This document shows positions 30,311-35,458 of a stretch of DNA of 35,458 bases, piece after piece. The notes under the pieces are model-generated. The model saw only the letters and a program-made list of their open reading frames with translations, ran no database searches and was not told the DNA's origin. A program made the translations under genes and the position numbers. The stretch is taken from positions 1 to 35,458 of IMG/VR virus record IMGVR_UViG_3300038954_000315, one strand, 5' to 3'. Source of the DNA: a virus. Position 1 is the first letter of the stretch; every line of letters begins with the position of its first letter.

Positions 30311-30526
30311 TTATGACCTTATCAGACCTTCTCCACCGACTTCTTCAACACAAAGTACTAACCTTCCATCGCCAGTAGCATGACCGTGGATGGTCACTAC
30401 TTCCCTGGATTCTCCTCTATCCTTTATGTAAATTGTCTGAAAAAATCCACCATGTTTACCACGAGGCCCACCCCTGAGTGGAGTTTTTCGTCCATCTATT
30501 TCCGTTTCAATCCAGAAATTTTCCAT
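30311..30526 (-). CDS. Hypothetical protein (71 aa)
   Basis: A 71-residue protein starting MENFWIETEIDGRKTPLRGG. It is beta-rich and Gly-rich, with the segment GPRGKHGGFFQTIYIKDRGE followed by paired strands. AGGAGG lies five bases before the ATG. It follows the dUTPase-like gene by eight bases. Not recognised. Confidence 0.5.
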   Translation of the reverse strand: MENFWIETEIDGRKTPLRGGPRGKHGGFFQTIYIKDRGESREVVTIHGHATGDGRLVLCVEEVGGEGLIRS

Positions 30527-30534
30527 AAATCCTC

Positions 30535-30921
30535 CTACACGACTTCAACGTCTTTTTCTTCGGCGAGTTTTACTATCTTTACTTCCCCGACTATATCGCC
30601 TGGGTGTATAGTAAATTCACCACCACCTAGATTACACAAAACAAGTTTAACTTCGCCATAATTTTCTTTTGTTAATGTTGTGGGGTTTAAGAGGATAATC
30701 CCATGTTTAGACGCAAGTCCAGAACGACCTGAAATCTCGACACCAAAACTTCCCTCGATAAAAATTTCTATCCCTACTGGGACAAGAAGCCTAGGCACCG
30801 AAAATCCTATCCCGCCAAAAACGCTAGACAAGGTGACCGGTTCGTAGATCGCAGCTCGGAGCTGGAAGATATTTGAGATTTTTCCTCCTTGATAATTAGG
30901 TAGTTTCTTTATTTTTATCAT
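30535..30921 (-). CDS. dUTPase-fold protein, probably catalytically dead
   Basis: A 128-residue protein with clear trimeric dUTPase/dCTP deaminase-type features: LLVPVGIEIFI (45-55), GRSGLASKHGI (65-75, the motif 2 Ser-containing loop) and LCNLGGGEFTIHPGDIVGEV (95-114, motif 4-like). However, motif 1 (usually AGYDL) reads GGIGF, and motif 3 (usually G-V-I-D-x-D-Y-R-G-E) reads TTLTKENYGE, so both key Asp residues are missing. There is no motif 5. It may bind nucleotides or proteins rather than hydrolyse dUTP. The polymerase in this phage carries a UDG-like domain, which makes the uracil theme interesting. It overlaps no gene; its ribosome binding site is weak. Confidence 0.65.
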   Translation of the reverse strand: MIKIKKLPNYQGGKISNIFQLRAAIYEPVTLSSVFGGIGFSVPRLLVPVGIEIFIEGSFGVEISGRSGLASKHGIILLNPTTLTKENYGEVKLVLCNLGGGEFTIHPGDIVGEVKIVKLAEEKDVEVV

Positions 30922-30922
30922 A

Positions 30923-32143
30923 TTATAATCTCTTCTCGATAAGTTTTGCTAACATTTCCGATTGCTGAGCTTCAAATTCTCGAGTGCAATCCCCCGCGTT
31001 ACTAGCTATGTGCGCTAGTTCGTGAGCTATTGCAGTGATTCTCTCTAATCTTTTCCCCGGCAAAGTCAAATTATCGTTTATCCATATTTCATTTCGTCCT
31101 GCCTGACCTTCTGGAGCTTCATTGAAGTTTTTGAAGAAGCGAACCTTAGCTGTCACATTCAACAAATCTTGAATTTTGGCGCCCTCTTCATAAAACTTCT
31201 TGTCAGGAAATGTTTCAACGAACGAGTCTTTAGTCTCAACAACTTCTTCAGCTTTTTGTATTCTTAGCTTGTCGAAATCAAGGCTTATAGGTACTGGATA
31301 ATACCCTTTAGCATACGCTGTTTGGTTAATCGCTTGATTTCGACTTGCGATTACTGCTTTATCACCATACTTATTATAAAATACTTCTTTATAGATTTCC
31401 CGTGATGTATCTTTAAGATGGTATGGTGTTAGGAAGCATTTTGTTTCAAACAAATTAGAGTTCTCGAACATTTTTTCTATAGCTTCCCTTCCTGGAGGTT
31501 GGTCAGAGAGAAAATTACCTACATTCCAGCGTACATCCCAGGGGTTTATTATAGACCTATCTCTATTCATATTCCCGATATGTAAATTCCAGTCGAATAG
31601 TGCTTCTTCTTCCCTTTCTTCTACGAAAACACCTTTATTGTATATTCTGAGGGCGTTTTTGTTGTACTTTGGGAGCATAGTTTTGGTTGCGTCACAAAAT
31701 CTTCCCTCGATGATATTGGAGATATTGTGGAGTTTTATATCTACAACACATCCTTCTTTACCTTTACGTCGCGCGTCTATATTAGCGTGGAGAACCCGTT
31801 CTAGAAGTCCTTCGACATGAAGCAAAGCAAAGGTTAGAGTTCCTTTAGGCGTCTTTGCGACTAAAGAACCTCCCATCCGAGTCGCTACCAGGGCGGCTAA
31901 CTTAAACCCCTCCCCGAATTGGCCTATCTTGGATTCATCGTGCATCTTTGTAGATGCACCGATAGTCATTAATTCTGCGAAAGATGGAGAGGCGCTTGTA
32001 GATACCCGTAAATGATCTCCGGCTAGCTTTACTATTTTATAACTTCCCGTATCCATAGCGTTGCAAATAACTTCCCTGGCCACTTCCCATTCTTTCCATT
32101 CTAGTACGTAGTTTTCGCTTATATTCATATTAACTGTAGGCAT
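30923..32143 (-). CDS. GHKL ATPase fused to HExxH domain
   Basis: A 406-residue protein. Residues 1-110 show GHKL (Hsp90/MORC/rIIA-type) features: N box EVICNAMD (24-31, with Glu24, Asn28, Asp31) and IGASTK (61-66) with GQFGEGFK (74-81), as in MORC and rIIA-like ATPases. The DxGxG box is not obvious in the usual form (the segment LAGDHLRVST lies there). Residues about 300-406 carry HELAH (374-378) with acidic residues downstream (DCTREFEAQ, 385-393), the pattern of a minimal zinc metallopeptidase. The middle 190 residues have no recognised motif. AGGAGA lies nine bases before the ATG. Function unknown; T4 rIIA, a GHKL protein, is involved in exclusion-related processes, so a host-takeover role is possible. 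Confidence 0.72.
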   Translation of the reverse strand: MPTVNMNISENYVLEWKEWEVAREVICNAMDTGSYKIVKLAGDHLRVSTSASPSFAELMTIGASTKMHDESKIGQFGEGFKLAALVATRMGGSLVAKTPKGTLTFALLHVEGLLERVLHANIDARRKGKEGCVVDIKLHNISNIIEGRFCDATKTMLPKYNKNALRIYNKGVFVEEREEEALFDWNLHIGNMNRDRSIINPWDVRWNVGNFLSDQPPGREAIEKMFENSNLFETKCFLTPYHLKDTSREIYKEVFYNKYGDKAVIASRNQAINQTAYAKGYYPVPISLDFDKLRIQKAEEVVETKDSFVETFPDKKFYEEGAKIQDLLNVTAKVRFFKNFNEAPEGQAGRNEIWINDNLTLPGKRLERITAIAHELAHIASNAGDCTREFEAQQSEMLAKLIEKRL

Positions 32144-32173
32144 CTTTTTATTCTCCTATATAAAGATTAACTT

Positions 32174-32437
32174 TTATCTCTTTTTACTGATTAACCTAAA
32201 AAACGGATAATCTTCTTTTTCTTCAAAGGCTAATCCAGCCTTGTGGAGTAACGTCGCCACCTCATCAACTTGTCCTTTATACAACAAGTAGGAAAGAAGA
32301 GGCACCTGTAAGTTTTCTGGTGGTACATAAAGACTACAACGTCTAGTTGCTCCAACCAACCCTTTACAACGCGTTTTCGTTGCACAGTTGTTGCAATTTG
32401 CTCTCATACCTTCAAGATAACTATAATCTTTAGCCAT
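32174..32437 (-). CDS. Small Cys-rich protein (87 aa)
   Basis: An 87-residue protein with CNNCATKTRCKGLVGATRRC (residues about 15-34), four Cys in a compact set that could hold zinc or an Fe-S cluster. The rest is helical (LLSYLLYKGQVDEVATLLHK). AAAAGGAG lies before the ATG. It precedes the GHKL gene by 30 bases. Not recognised beyond the Cys pattern. Confidence 0.52.
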   Translation of the reverse strand: MAKDYSYLEGMRANCNNCATKTRCKGLVGATRRCSLYVPPENLQVPLLSYLLYKGQVDEVATLLHKAGLAFEEKEDYPFFRLISKKR

Positions 32438-32451
32438 TTTGCTTCTCCTTT

Positions 32452-32550
32452 TTACGTGAGTTTTATATGACGACTTTTGCTTTTCCCCCCTTTAGGTATG
32501 GGAGGTGGATCATAGCAAATCTCCCAGTCTTTGTAGATTGCGCTTTTCAC
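32452..32550 (-). CDS. Tiny protein with WEIxYDPPPIP motif (32 aa)
   Basis: A 32-residue peptide starting at a GTG that overlaps the stop of the coiled-coil gene by four bases (GTGA). It reads KSAIYKDWEICYDPPPIPKG followed by a basic tail. The WEIxYDPPPIP signature is like that of very small conserved phage proteins of unknown role. This and the exact coupling support it as a gene. Confidence 0.5.
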   Translation of the reverse strand: MKSAIYKDWEICYDPPPIPKGGKSKSRHIKLT

Positions 32551-32855
32551 GCTATCCCCCCCATAATTTGTCTGACAACTTCTTTATCTTTCTCGGAGAG
32601 GTTTTTGAAAGACTCCATCTCTTCGAAATTGGCAGGGCGTTTTTTGCGAGGTTGTCGAGGTTGTTTCTCTGGAACCTCTTTAACCGCTTTGTACTTATAA
32701 AACCATTCTCGTTGGCGTTCCTCCAGCTCTCGTTCTTTCTGAGCCAGCTTACCGGCATGTTTCGCCAGGGCTTGCTGTTTTTTGAAAAGCGCGATTTTTT
32801 CGCGCTTCAAATCCTCTAGCTCTATAAGTATTTGGTTCCATTCTTCTCTTTTCAC
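32547..32855 (-). CDS. Coiled-coil protein (102 aa)
   Basis: A 102-residue, highly charged protein. Residues 5-50 form a long coiled-coil (IELEDLKREKIALFKKQQAL and KERELEERQREW). A basic middle (PEKQPRQPRKKRP) and an acidic helical C-terminus follow. The start is a GTG at 32855 with GGGGGAG five bases upstream. Not recognised; could be DNA-binding through its basic part. Confidence 0.5.
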   Translation of the reverse strand: MKREEWNQILIELEDLKREKIALFKKQQALAKHAGKLAQKERELEERQREWFYKYKAVKEVPEKQPRQPRKKRPANFEEMESFKNLSEKDKEVVRQIMGGIA

Positions 32856-32869
32856 AACTCCCCCTAATA

Positions 32870-32886
32870 ATTTGTTACATTCAAAA
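32870..32886. repeat. 17-bp imperfect palindrome, copy 3
   Basis: Plus strand ATTTGTTACATTCAAAA, in the gap before the coiled-coil gene. It matches copies at 10534 and 25317 at 14 or 13 of 17 positions by eye. Confidence 0.45.
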
Positions 32887-32967
32887 TGCTAACATTAAAG
32901 AACAGACAAGCCACAGGCTAACAACGCCTATCACTGTCCCAATTACGTAGTACAAAAAATTATTCAT
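32881..32967 (-). CDS. Single-helix membrane peptide (28 aa)
   Basis: A 28-residue peptide, MNNFLYYVIGTVIGVVSLWL plus VCSLMLAF: one membrane helix. Its ATG overlaps the stop of the 55-residue ORF (ATGA) and GGAAAG lies upstream. Copy 3 of the palindrome overlaps its 3' end. The layout supports it as a coupled gene. Confidence 0.45.
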   Translation of the reverse strand: MNNFLYYVIGTVIGVVSLWLVCSLMLAF

Positions 32968-33131
32968 CCTTCTTTCCTTTGAAAGGTGTGTTTCACCGGG
33001 CGCTGGAATCTAAGCGGTCCGATCAACATATGCTGGGAGAGGCGTCTATCTAGGAGAGTTGAATGGGTAGCGAGATGCCATCCACTCGCTTGAAGACGGG
33101 TTTTCCATTTTTTGACTTTTTCTTTCCTCAT
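32964..33131 (-). CDS. Small basic protein (55 aa)
   Basis: A 55-residue, strongly basic protein starting MRKEKVKKWKTRLQASGWHL. Its ATG overlaps the stop of the 63-residue gene (ATGA) and its stop overlaps the start of the 28-residue membrane peptide (ATGA). Basic composition suggests nucleic-acid binding; nothing else can be read. Confidence 0.5.
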   Translation of the reverse strand: MRKEKVKKWKTRLQASGWHLATHSTLLDRRLSQHMLIGPLRFQRPVKHTFQRKEG

Positions 33132-33319
33132 TTTAGCCCCCTTTCTCTTTTGTACTCCTCGATCATTTCGGGAGTATAAATAATTGGACGTGAAGCTCGT
33201 TGTGCCCGCTGGGTTACTCGTTGTTTCTTCCTGCCTAGCGGGGGGATGTAACGAGAATGCTCGTTAATTGTTTCTTTATAGGTTAGGATTAGATCAACGT
33301 CGGGAATATGACTATTCAT
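33128..33319 (-). CDS. Small basic hypothetical protein (63 aa)
   Basis: A 63-residue protein starting MNSHIPDVDLILTYKETINE, basic in its second half (GRKKQRVTQRAQRASRP). A weak ribosome binding site (GGAGAT about 12 bases upstream) lies in the end of the preceding gene. Not recognised. Confidence 0.48.
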   Translation of the reverse strand: MNSHIPDVDLILTYKETINEHSRYIPPLGRKKQRVTQRAQRASRPIIYTPEMIEEYKRERGLK

Positions 33320-33325
33320 AACGTC

Positions 33326-33640
33326 TTATATCTCCTTATATATGCTTATTTCTGATAAATCACCGGCACAAATAGCTGCATAGCCTTCGCCCCAGACAAC
33401 ACTGCCTGACCGAGTCACGTCTACGAGAAAATCATTCACGAACAAGGCTATATGACCGTAGCCACTATCAACATATACTCTGGCTGATTCGGCTATAGCT
33501 TGGCAGTGCCAGATATAAGGTGAGTTATAGCGGAGCCATTCGTGATTCTCCATCTCAAGGCCTTTCCAAGATTGGTCTGCTATCATGTGAGGATGGTTTG
33601 GTAGACGTTGCCGTAGTTGGCCTAAGTGCAATGGTTTCAT
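33326..33640 (-). CDS. Nested second product of the 216-residue frame (104 aa)
   Basis: Starts at Met113 with AAGGAGG eight bases upstream, a stronger site than that of the long frame. It reads MKPLHLGQLRQRLPNHPHMI and has segments HIALFVNDFLVDVTRSG and VVWGEGYAAICAGD resembling a small alpha/beta domain. Probably the main product of this stretch; not recognised. Confidence 0.45.
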   Translation of the reverse strand: MKPLHLGQLRQRLPNHPHMIADQSWKGLEMENHEWLRYNSPYIWHCQAIAESARVYVDSGYGHIALFVNDFLVDVTRSGSVVWGEGYAAICAGDLSEISIYKEI

Positions 33641-33976
33641 GTTACTTTCCTCCTTTCCGTAGATGACAGGAGGGCTGCTCCTGCCGCTGGGCTGTTGTTT
33701 CTCGGTTTGGTCCTCCATGATCCTTATCAAGCCCACACCGATCAAGTCAACGTGGTCTCTGGCATAACGGCGGACTTCCCCTGTGGCTTTGTAATGGGCT
33801 ATATCAACCCCGCTCTTGCCTTCAGCGTCACAGAAGCGCCGGACTTGATAATCCGGCGCCGGATGTTGATCCCGCTCTTTATGCCTTCGATAACTTTCTA
33901 AGATCACTACACCACCTTCAACTGAGCAACATTCGTAATAATGTACCCAATTTATTCCATAGTGTGCTAATATCAT
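33326..33976 (-). CDS. Hypothetical protein (216 aa), possibly two genes in one frame
   Basis: One open frame of 216 residues. Residues 1-112 (MILAHYGINWVHYYECCSVE and onward) and 113-216 (MKPLHLGQLRQRLPNHPHMI and onward) differ in base composition: the first part is GC-richer. GGAGCGAAGG precedes the first ATG. A perfect AAGGAGG followed by AAAGTAAC precedes the internal Met113 at 33640, the same leader that starts the gene at 34233. So it may be a single protein with a nested second product, or a fusion of two originally separate genes. Neither part is recognised. Confidence 0.5.
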   Translation of the reverse strand: MILAHYGINWVHYYECCSVEGGVVILESYRRHKERDQHPAPDYQVRRFCDAEGKSGVDIAHYKATGEVRRYARDHVDLIGVGLIRIMEDQTEKQQPSGRSSPPVIYGKEESNMKPLHLGQLRQRLPNHPHMIADQSWKGLEMENHEWLRYNSPYIWHCQAIAESARVYVDSGYGHIALFVNDFLVDVTRSGSVVWGEGYAAICAGDLSEISIYKEI

Positions 33977-34002
33977 GCCTTCGCTCCTGCTGCCGGGGGT
34001 TA

Positions 34003-34233
34003 TTATTTTTCTGCAAACTCTGGGCCTGTTTTGTCATAACCTTCGCGAATACGAGCTATGACCATCTGGCCCTTGACGGTGTGTGGACAAGGCTTTATCA
34101 GGCCCAGCAAGGTCGCGTTGATGGCTCCGCCGATGGTTTTCGGATTGACGTATCCGAGACTGCAGCGGCGTAGGCTATAGCTGTAGTGTGGGCATGCTGG
34201 TTTGCTGGTACATCCTGTGCGTAGGGTAGTCAT
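34003..34233 (-). CDS. Cys-rich hypothetical protein (76 aa)
   Basis: A 76-residue basic protein starting MTTLRTGCTSKPACPHYSYS, with Cys at about 8, 14, 24 and 49 and several His. This could bind zinc. GAAGGAGG lies upstream, followed by AAAGTAACC. GC-richer than flanking genes. Not recognised. Confidence 0.48.
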   Translation of the reverse strand: MTTLRTGCTSKPACPHYSYSLRRCSLGYVNPKTIGGAINATLLGLIKPCPHTVKGQMVIARIREGYDKTGPEFAEK

Positions 34234-34248
34234 GGTTACTTTCCTCCT

Positions 34249-34749
34249 TCAAAAGAAATTTTTGATTTCTTCTAACTGGTCTCCATTAAGACCGTCAGAA
34301 ACTTCCCAGATGTTTTTATACAACTCATCTGGGATTTCCCCCGAATCGTACAATCCCGCGCACATGGCCTGAGCGCAGAAAATATCTCCCTTTTCGAGAT
34401 CCTTTAAAAGAGACTTTCTAACATCTCCCTCGAGGATCTGAAGAATAGGGAGGAATTTTTCTATGCCTGGGTATACTAACTTAACGCCCAGGTCTTTTAT
34501 GGGAGTCCCTTTTGTGTGGTTCCCCTTTTTAGCTTTCCACCACAGCCCCTGATGGAGCCTGATGTACTCACCGTTGCAATCCCCACTGAAGGGATTCTTC
34601 TCCACGTATCCGTCGACCGTGGAGAAAATGAGAAGCTCACACCAAGAATCCGTGAGCTTCCGGTACTCTTCCTGCTGTTCGAAAGTCGCGATTATTCCGC
34701 GCCCTCCGAAAAGCTCTGCACTTAGTTGGCCTAACACATCTTTGTTCAT
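34249..34749 (-). CDS. Hypothetical protein (166 aa), first gene of the operon
   Basis: A 166-residue acidic protein starting MNKDVLGQLSAELFGGRGII. It has helical parts (LPILQILEGDVRKSLLKDLE) and a segment GLWWKAKKGNHTKG. AAAAAGGAGG lies six bases before the ATG. It is the rightmost well-supported gene and follows the leader region with the candidate promoter, so it is likely early-expressed. Not recognised. Confidence 0.58.
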   Translation of the reverse strand: MNKDVLGQLSAELFGGRGIIATFEQQEEYRKLTDSWCELLIFSTVDGYVEKNPFSGDCNGEYIRLHQGLWWKAKKGNHTKGTPIKDLGVKLVYPGIEKFLPILQILEGDVRKSLLKDLEKGDIFCAQAMCAGLYDSGEIPDELYKNIWEVSDGLNGDQLEEIKNFF

Positions 34750-34791
34750 AACGCCTCCTTTTTGCTTTTTGCGGTTAACAAATTAGTCCCA

Positions 34792-34835
34792 TCGACTATC
34801 GACTCTCGACAAGAAATTTCGCCCTCGACATCGAC
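34792..34835. repeat. Five TCGAC direct repeats
   Basis: TCGAC begins at 34792, 34799, 34806, 34825 and 34831 on the plus strand (spacings 7, 7, 19 and 6 bases). The short, regular spacing resembles iteron- or operator-type protein binding sites. It lies just upstream of the 34249-34749 gene. Confidence 0.5.
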
Positions 34836-34865
34836 AGGGAAAGAGTTTTATAGAGAGAGAAGTTT

Positions 34866-35237
34866 TCATGTTTGAGTTGCCTTTTGGTGTTTGGCGGGGC
34901 TAACCAAGTTTGATGGATCTACCGGGGTTAAGGCCATCTGATGAAATTTGATGAATCTTATGGGATTAAATCTGTCTATTGAAATAAGAAACGCCATGTG
35001 GCGTTTGATCCACCTAATGAAATTTGACCCGGCTAAGTTCAAGAAACATGCCAGGTTGACGGGCAAGAATGAAAAAGTTTTTTGTACCGTGAACAGTGTT
35101 TCGGTATGGATTTTGCCTAGCACAAAATATGCCAGACTGAGTAGCAGACCCGCTAGCAGGACGGGAAAAAATAGGTAGAAGTGGAGAAAGGCGTTTAACG
35201 CCCCTTGGGGGGAAAAATGTTTAACAATTCCGGCCAT
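34866..35237 (-). CDS. Possible membrane protein ORF (123 aa), doubtful
   Basis: The frame MAGIVKHFSPQGALNAFLHF begins at 35237, just downstream of the candidate promoter, and has one strong hydrophobic segment (residues about 18-45) and a second weaker one. The C-terminal 50 residues are made of repeated FIRWIK/FIKFHQ-like pieces that follow the DNA repeats, so they may be a by-product of repeated DNA. The ribosome binding site is weak (AAAGGT eight bases upstream). It may be a real early membrane protein or an untranslated leader. Confidence 0.35.
   Translation of the reverse strand: MAGIVKHFSPQGALNAFLHFYLFFPVLLAGLLLSLAYFVLGKIHTETLFTVQKTFSFLPVNLACFLNLAGSNFIRWIKRHMAFLISIDRFNPIRFIKFHQMALTPVDPSNLVSPAKHQKATQT
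34896..35037. repeat. Degenerate TTTGA-containing repeats
   Basis: Four related units with TTTGA at 34909, 34947, 35004 and 35023. ATGAAATTTGA occurs exactly twice (34941 and 35017). The units are also visible as repeated peptides in the doubtful ORF here. Confidence 0.45.
34989..35006. promoter_or_regulatory. Palindrome AAACGCCATGTGGCGTTT
   Basis: Two perfect 8-base arms with a 2-base centre. The half-site AAACGCC occurs again within GGCGTTTAACGCC (35190-35202) and singly at 35345-35351, around the candidate promoter, so it may be an operator. Confidence 0.5.
35190..35202. promoter_or_regulatory. Palindrome GGCGTTTAACGCC
   Basis: Two 6-base arms around a central T, sharing half-site GGCGTT with the palindrome at 34989. 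Located about 100 bases downstream of the promoter. Confidence 0.45.
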
Positions 35238-35299
35238 TTGACATAACCTTTTAATTTTATTATATATTTTTGACCGTTGATAACTTCTCGTTTTCACTC

Positions 35300-35328
35300 T
35301 GTATAACATTTTTTACTCATAATGTCAA
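35300..35328 (-). promoter_or_regulatory. Sigma-70 type promoter for the leftward early operon
   Basis: Minus strand TTGACA (35323-35328), 17-base spacer, TATACA (35300-35305): the -35 is perfect and the -10 close to consensus. It is the best promoter I could find and points toward all the small early genes. Confidence 0.7.
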
Positions 35329-35401
35329 GTAAAAAATTCAATGAAAACGCCTATTTACGGCTTCTAGCAAACTTTTTTCTAGACAATCCCCGGTAAATCT
35401 A

Positions 35402-35423
35402 GCAAAATCCCGCGGGATTTTGC
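35402..35423. promoter_or_regulatory. Perfect 22-bp palindrome
   Basis: GCAAAATCCCG on one arm and its exact complement on the other, with no loop. No T-run follows on either strand, so it fits an operator better than a terminator. It lies between the leftward promoter and a possible rightward start at 35456. Confidence 0.6.
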
Positions 35424-35458
35424 AGGGAAAATATTTATAGTGTTTTCAGGGGTTTATG

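Larger units (their letters stand above)
34750..35458. other. Leader/regulatory region of about 700 bp
   Basis: No confident gene lies here. It holds five TCGAC repeats (34792-34835), degenerate TTTGA-containing repeats (34896-35037), two AAACGCC/GGCGTTT palindromes, a sigma-70-type promoter, a perfect 22-bp palindrome and a possible divergent start codon at the very end (ATG 35456 after AGGGG). A weak minus-strand ORF is listed separately. Confidence 0.6.

Noticed and set aside
33626-33901. Plus-strand frame of 91 codons
   Set aside because: Antisense to the 216-residue frame, no ribosome binding site, GC-rich segment.
35402-35423. Terminator interpretation of the perfect palindrome
   Set aside because: No T-run follows on either strand and the stem has no loop.

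Overview
The window is a stretch of a tailed double-stranded DNA phage genome (Caudoviricetes, siphovirus type) or a prophage-like contig of one. The evidence is a contiguous head-tail module with small and large terminase, DUF935-type portal, S49-type head protease with a nested scaffold, major capsid protein, neck proteins, tail tube, frameshifted tail assembly chaperone and a long tape measure protein. Next to it are a phage replication module, a tRNA gene and a long train of tiny overlapping early-type genes. Every supported gene lies on the minus strand, so transcription runs from right to left. Most of the DNA is visibly AT-rich with strong GGAGG-type ribosome binding sites. No integrase, lysis gene or tail fibre is in the window, so lifestyle and host cannot be read from it. 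A protein with a typical Sec signal peptide fits a bacterial host but does not name one.

Layout from right (early) to left (late). 35458-34750: leader region with a near-consensus sigma-70 promoter, palindromes and short repeats. 34749-24414: about 30 small genes, mostly of unknown function, with recognisable islands: a GHKL ATPase fused to an HExxH motif, a degenerate dUTPase-fold protein, a ParB-like DGQHR protein, an ECF-like sigma factor, a DNA methyltransferase and many small Cys-rich or single-helix membrane peptides. 24417-22621: a Ski2/Hel308-like helicase. 22620-22485: an operator-rich promoter region. 22484-20670: a hypothetical gene, a hairpin, a tRNA-Ile(UAU) and a GC-rich accessory island with an alanine-repeat protein. 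20646-18402: recombination genes (PD-(D/E)XK nuclease of Cas4/AddB type, Sak4-like ATPase, DUF669-like ssDNA-binding candidate), closed by a rho-independent terminator. 18341-12837: ParB-methyltransferase fusion, UDG-family A DNA polymerase fusion, DUF3987-like ATPase and ribbon-helix-helix proteins. 12452-1: packaging, head and tail genes, ending inside the tape measure protein.

How it fits together: the nuclease, Sak4-like ATPase and DUF669-like protein look like a single-strand annealing or recombination set working with the UDG-polymerase. The ParB-methyltransferase and the second methyltransferase probably modify phage DNA. The sigma-like factor and the recurring palindromes may time transcription. 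The head-tail genes follow the usual order terminase, portal, protease/scaffold, decoration, capsid, connectors, tail tube, chaperones, tape measure. Three segments are clearly richer in GC than the rest (about 1-640, 20690-22010 and 33640-34230), which suggests mosaic origins.

The most unusual items are the GHKL-HExxH fusion (30923-32143), a 17-bp imperfect palindrome recurring at three gene junctions, the palindrome-rich promoter at 22.5 kb, a 14-bp long-range hairpin just upstream of the tRNA, and the dUTPase-fold protein lacking catalytic aspartates.
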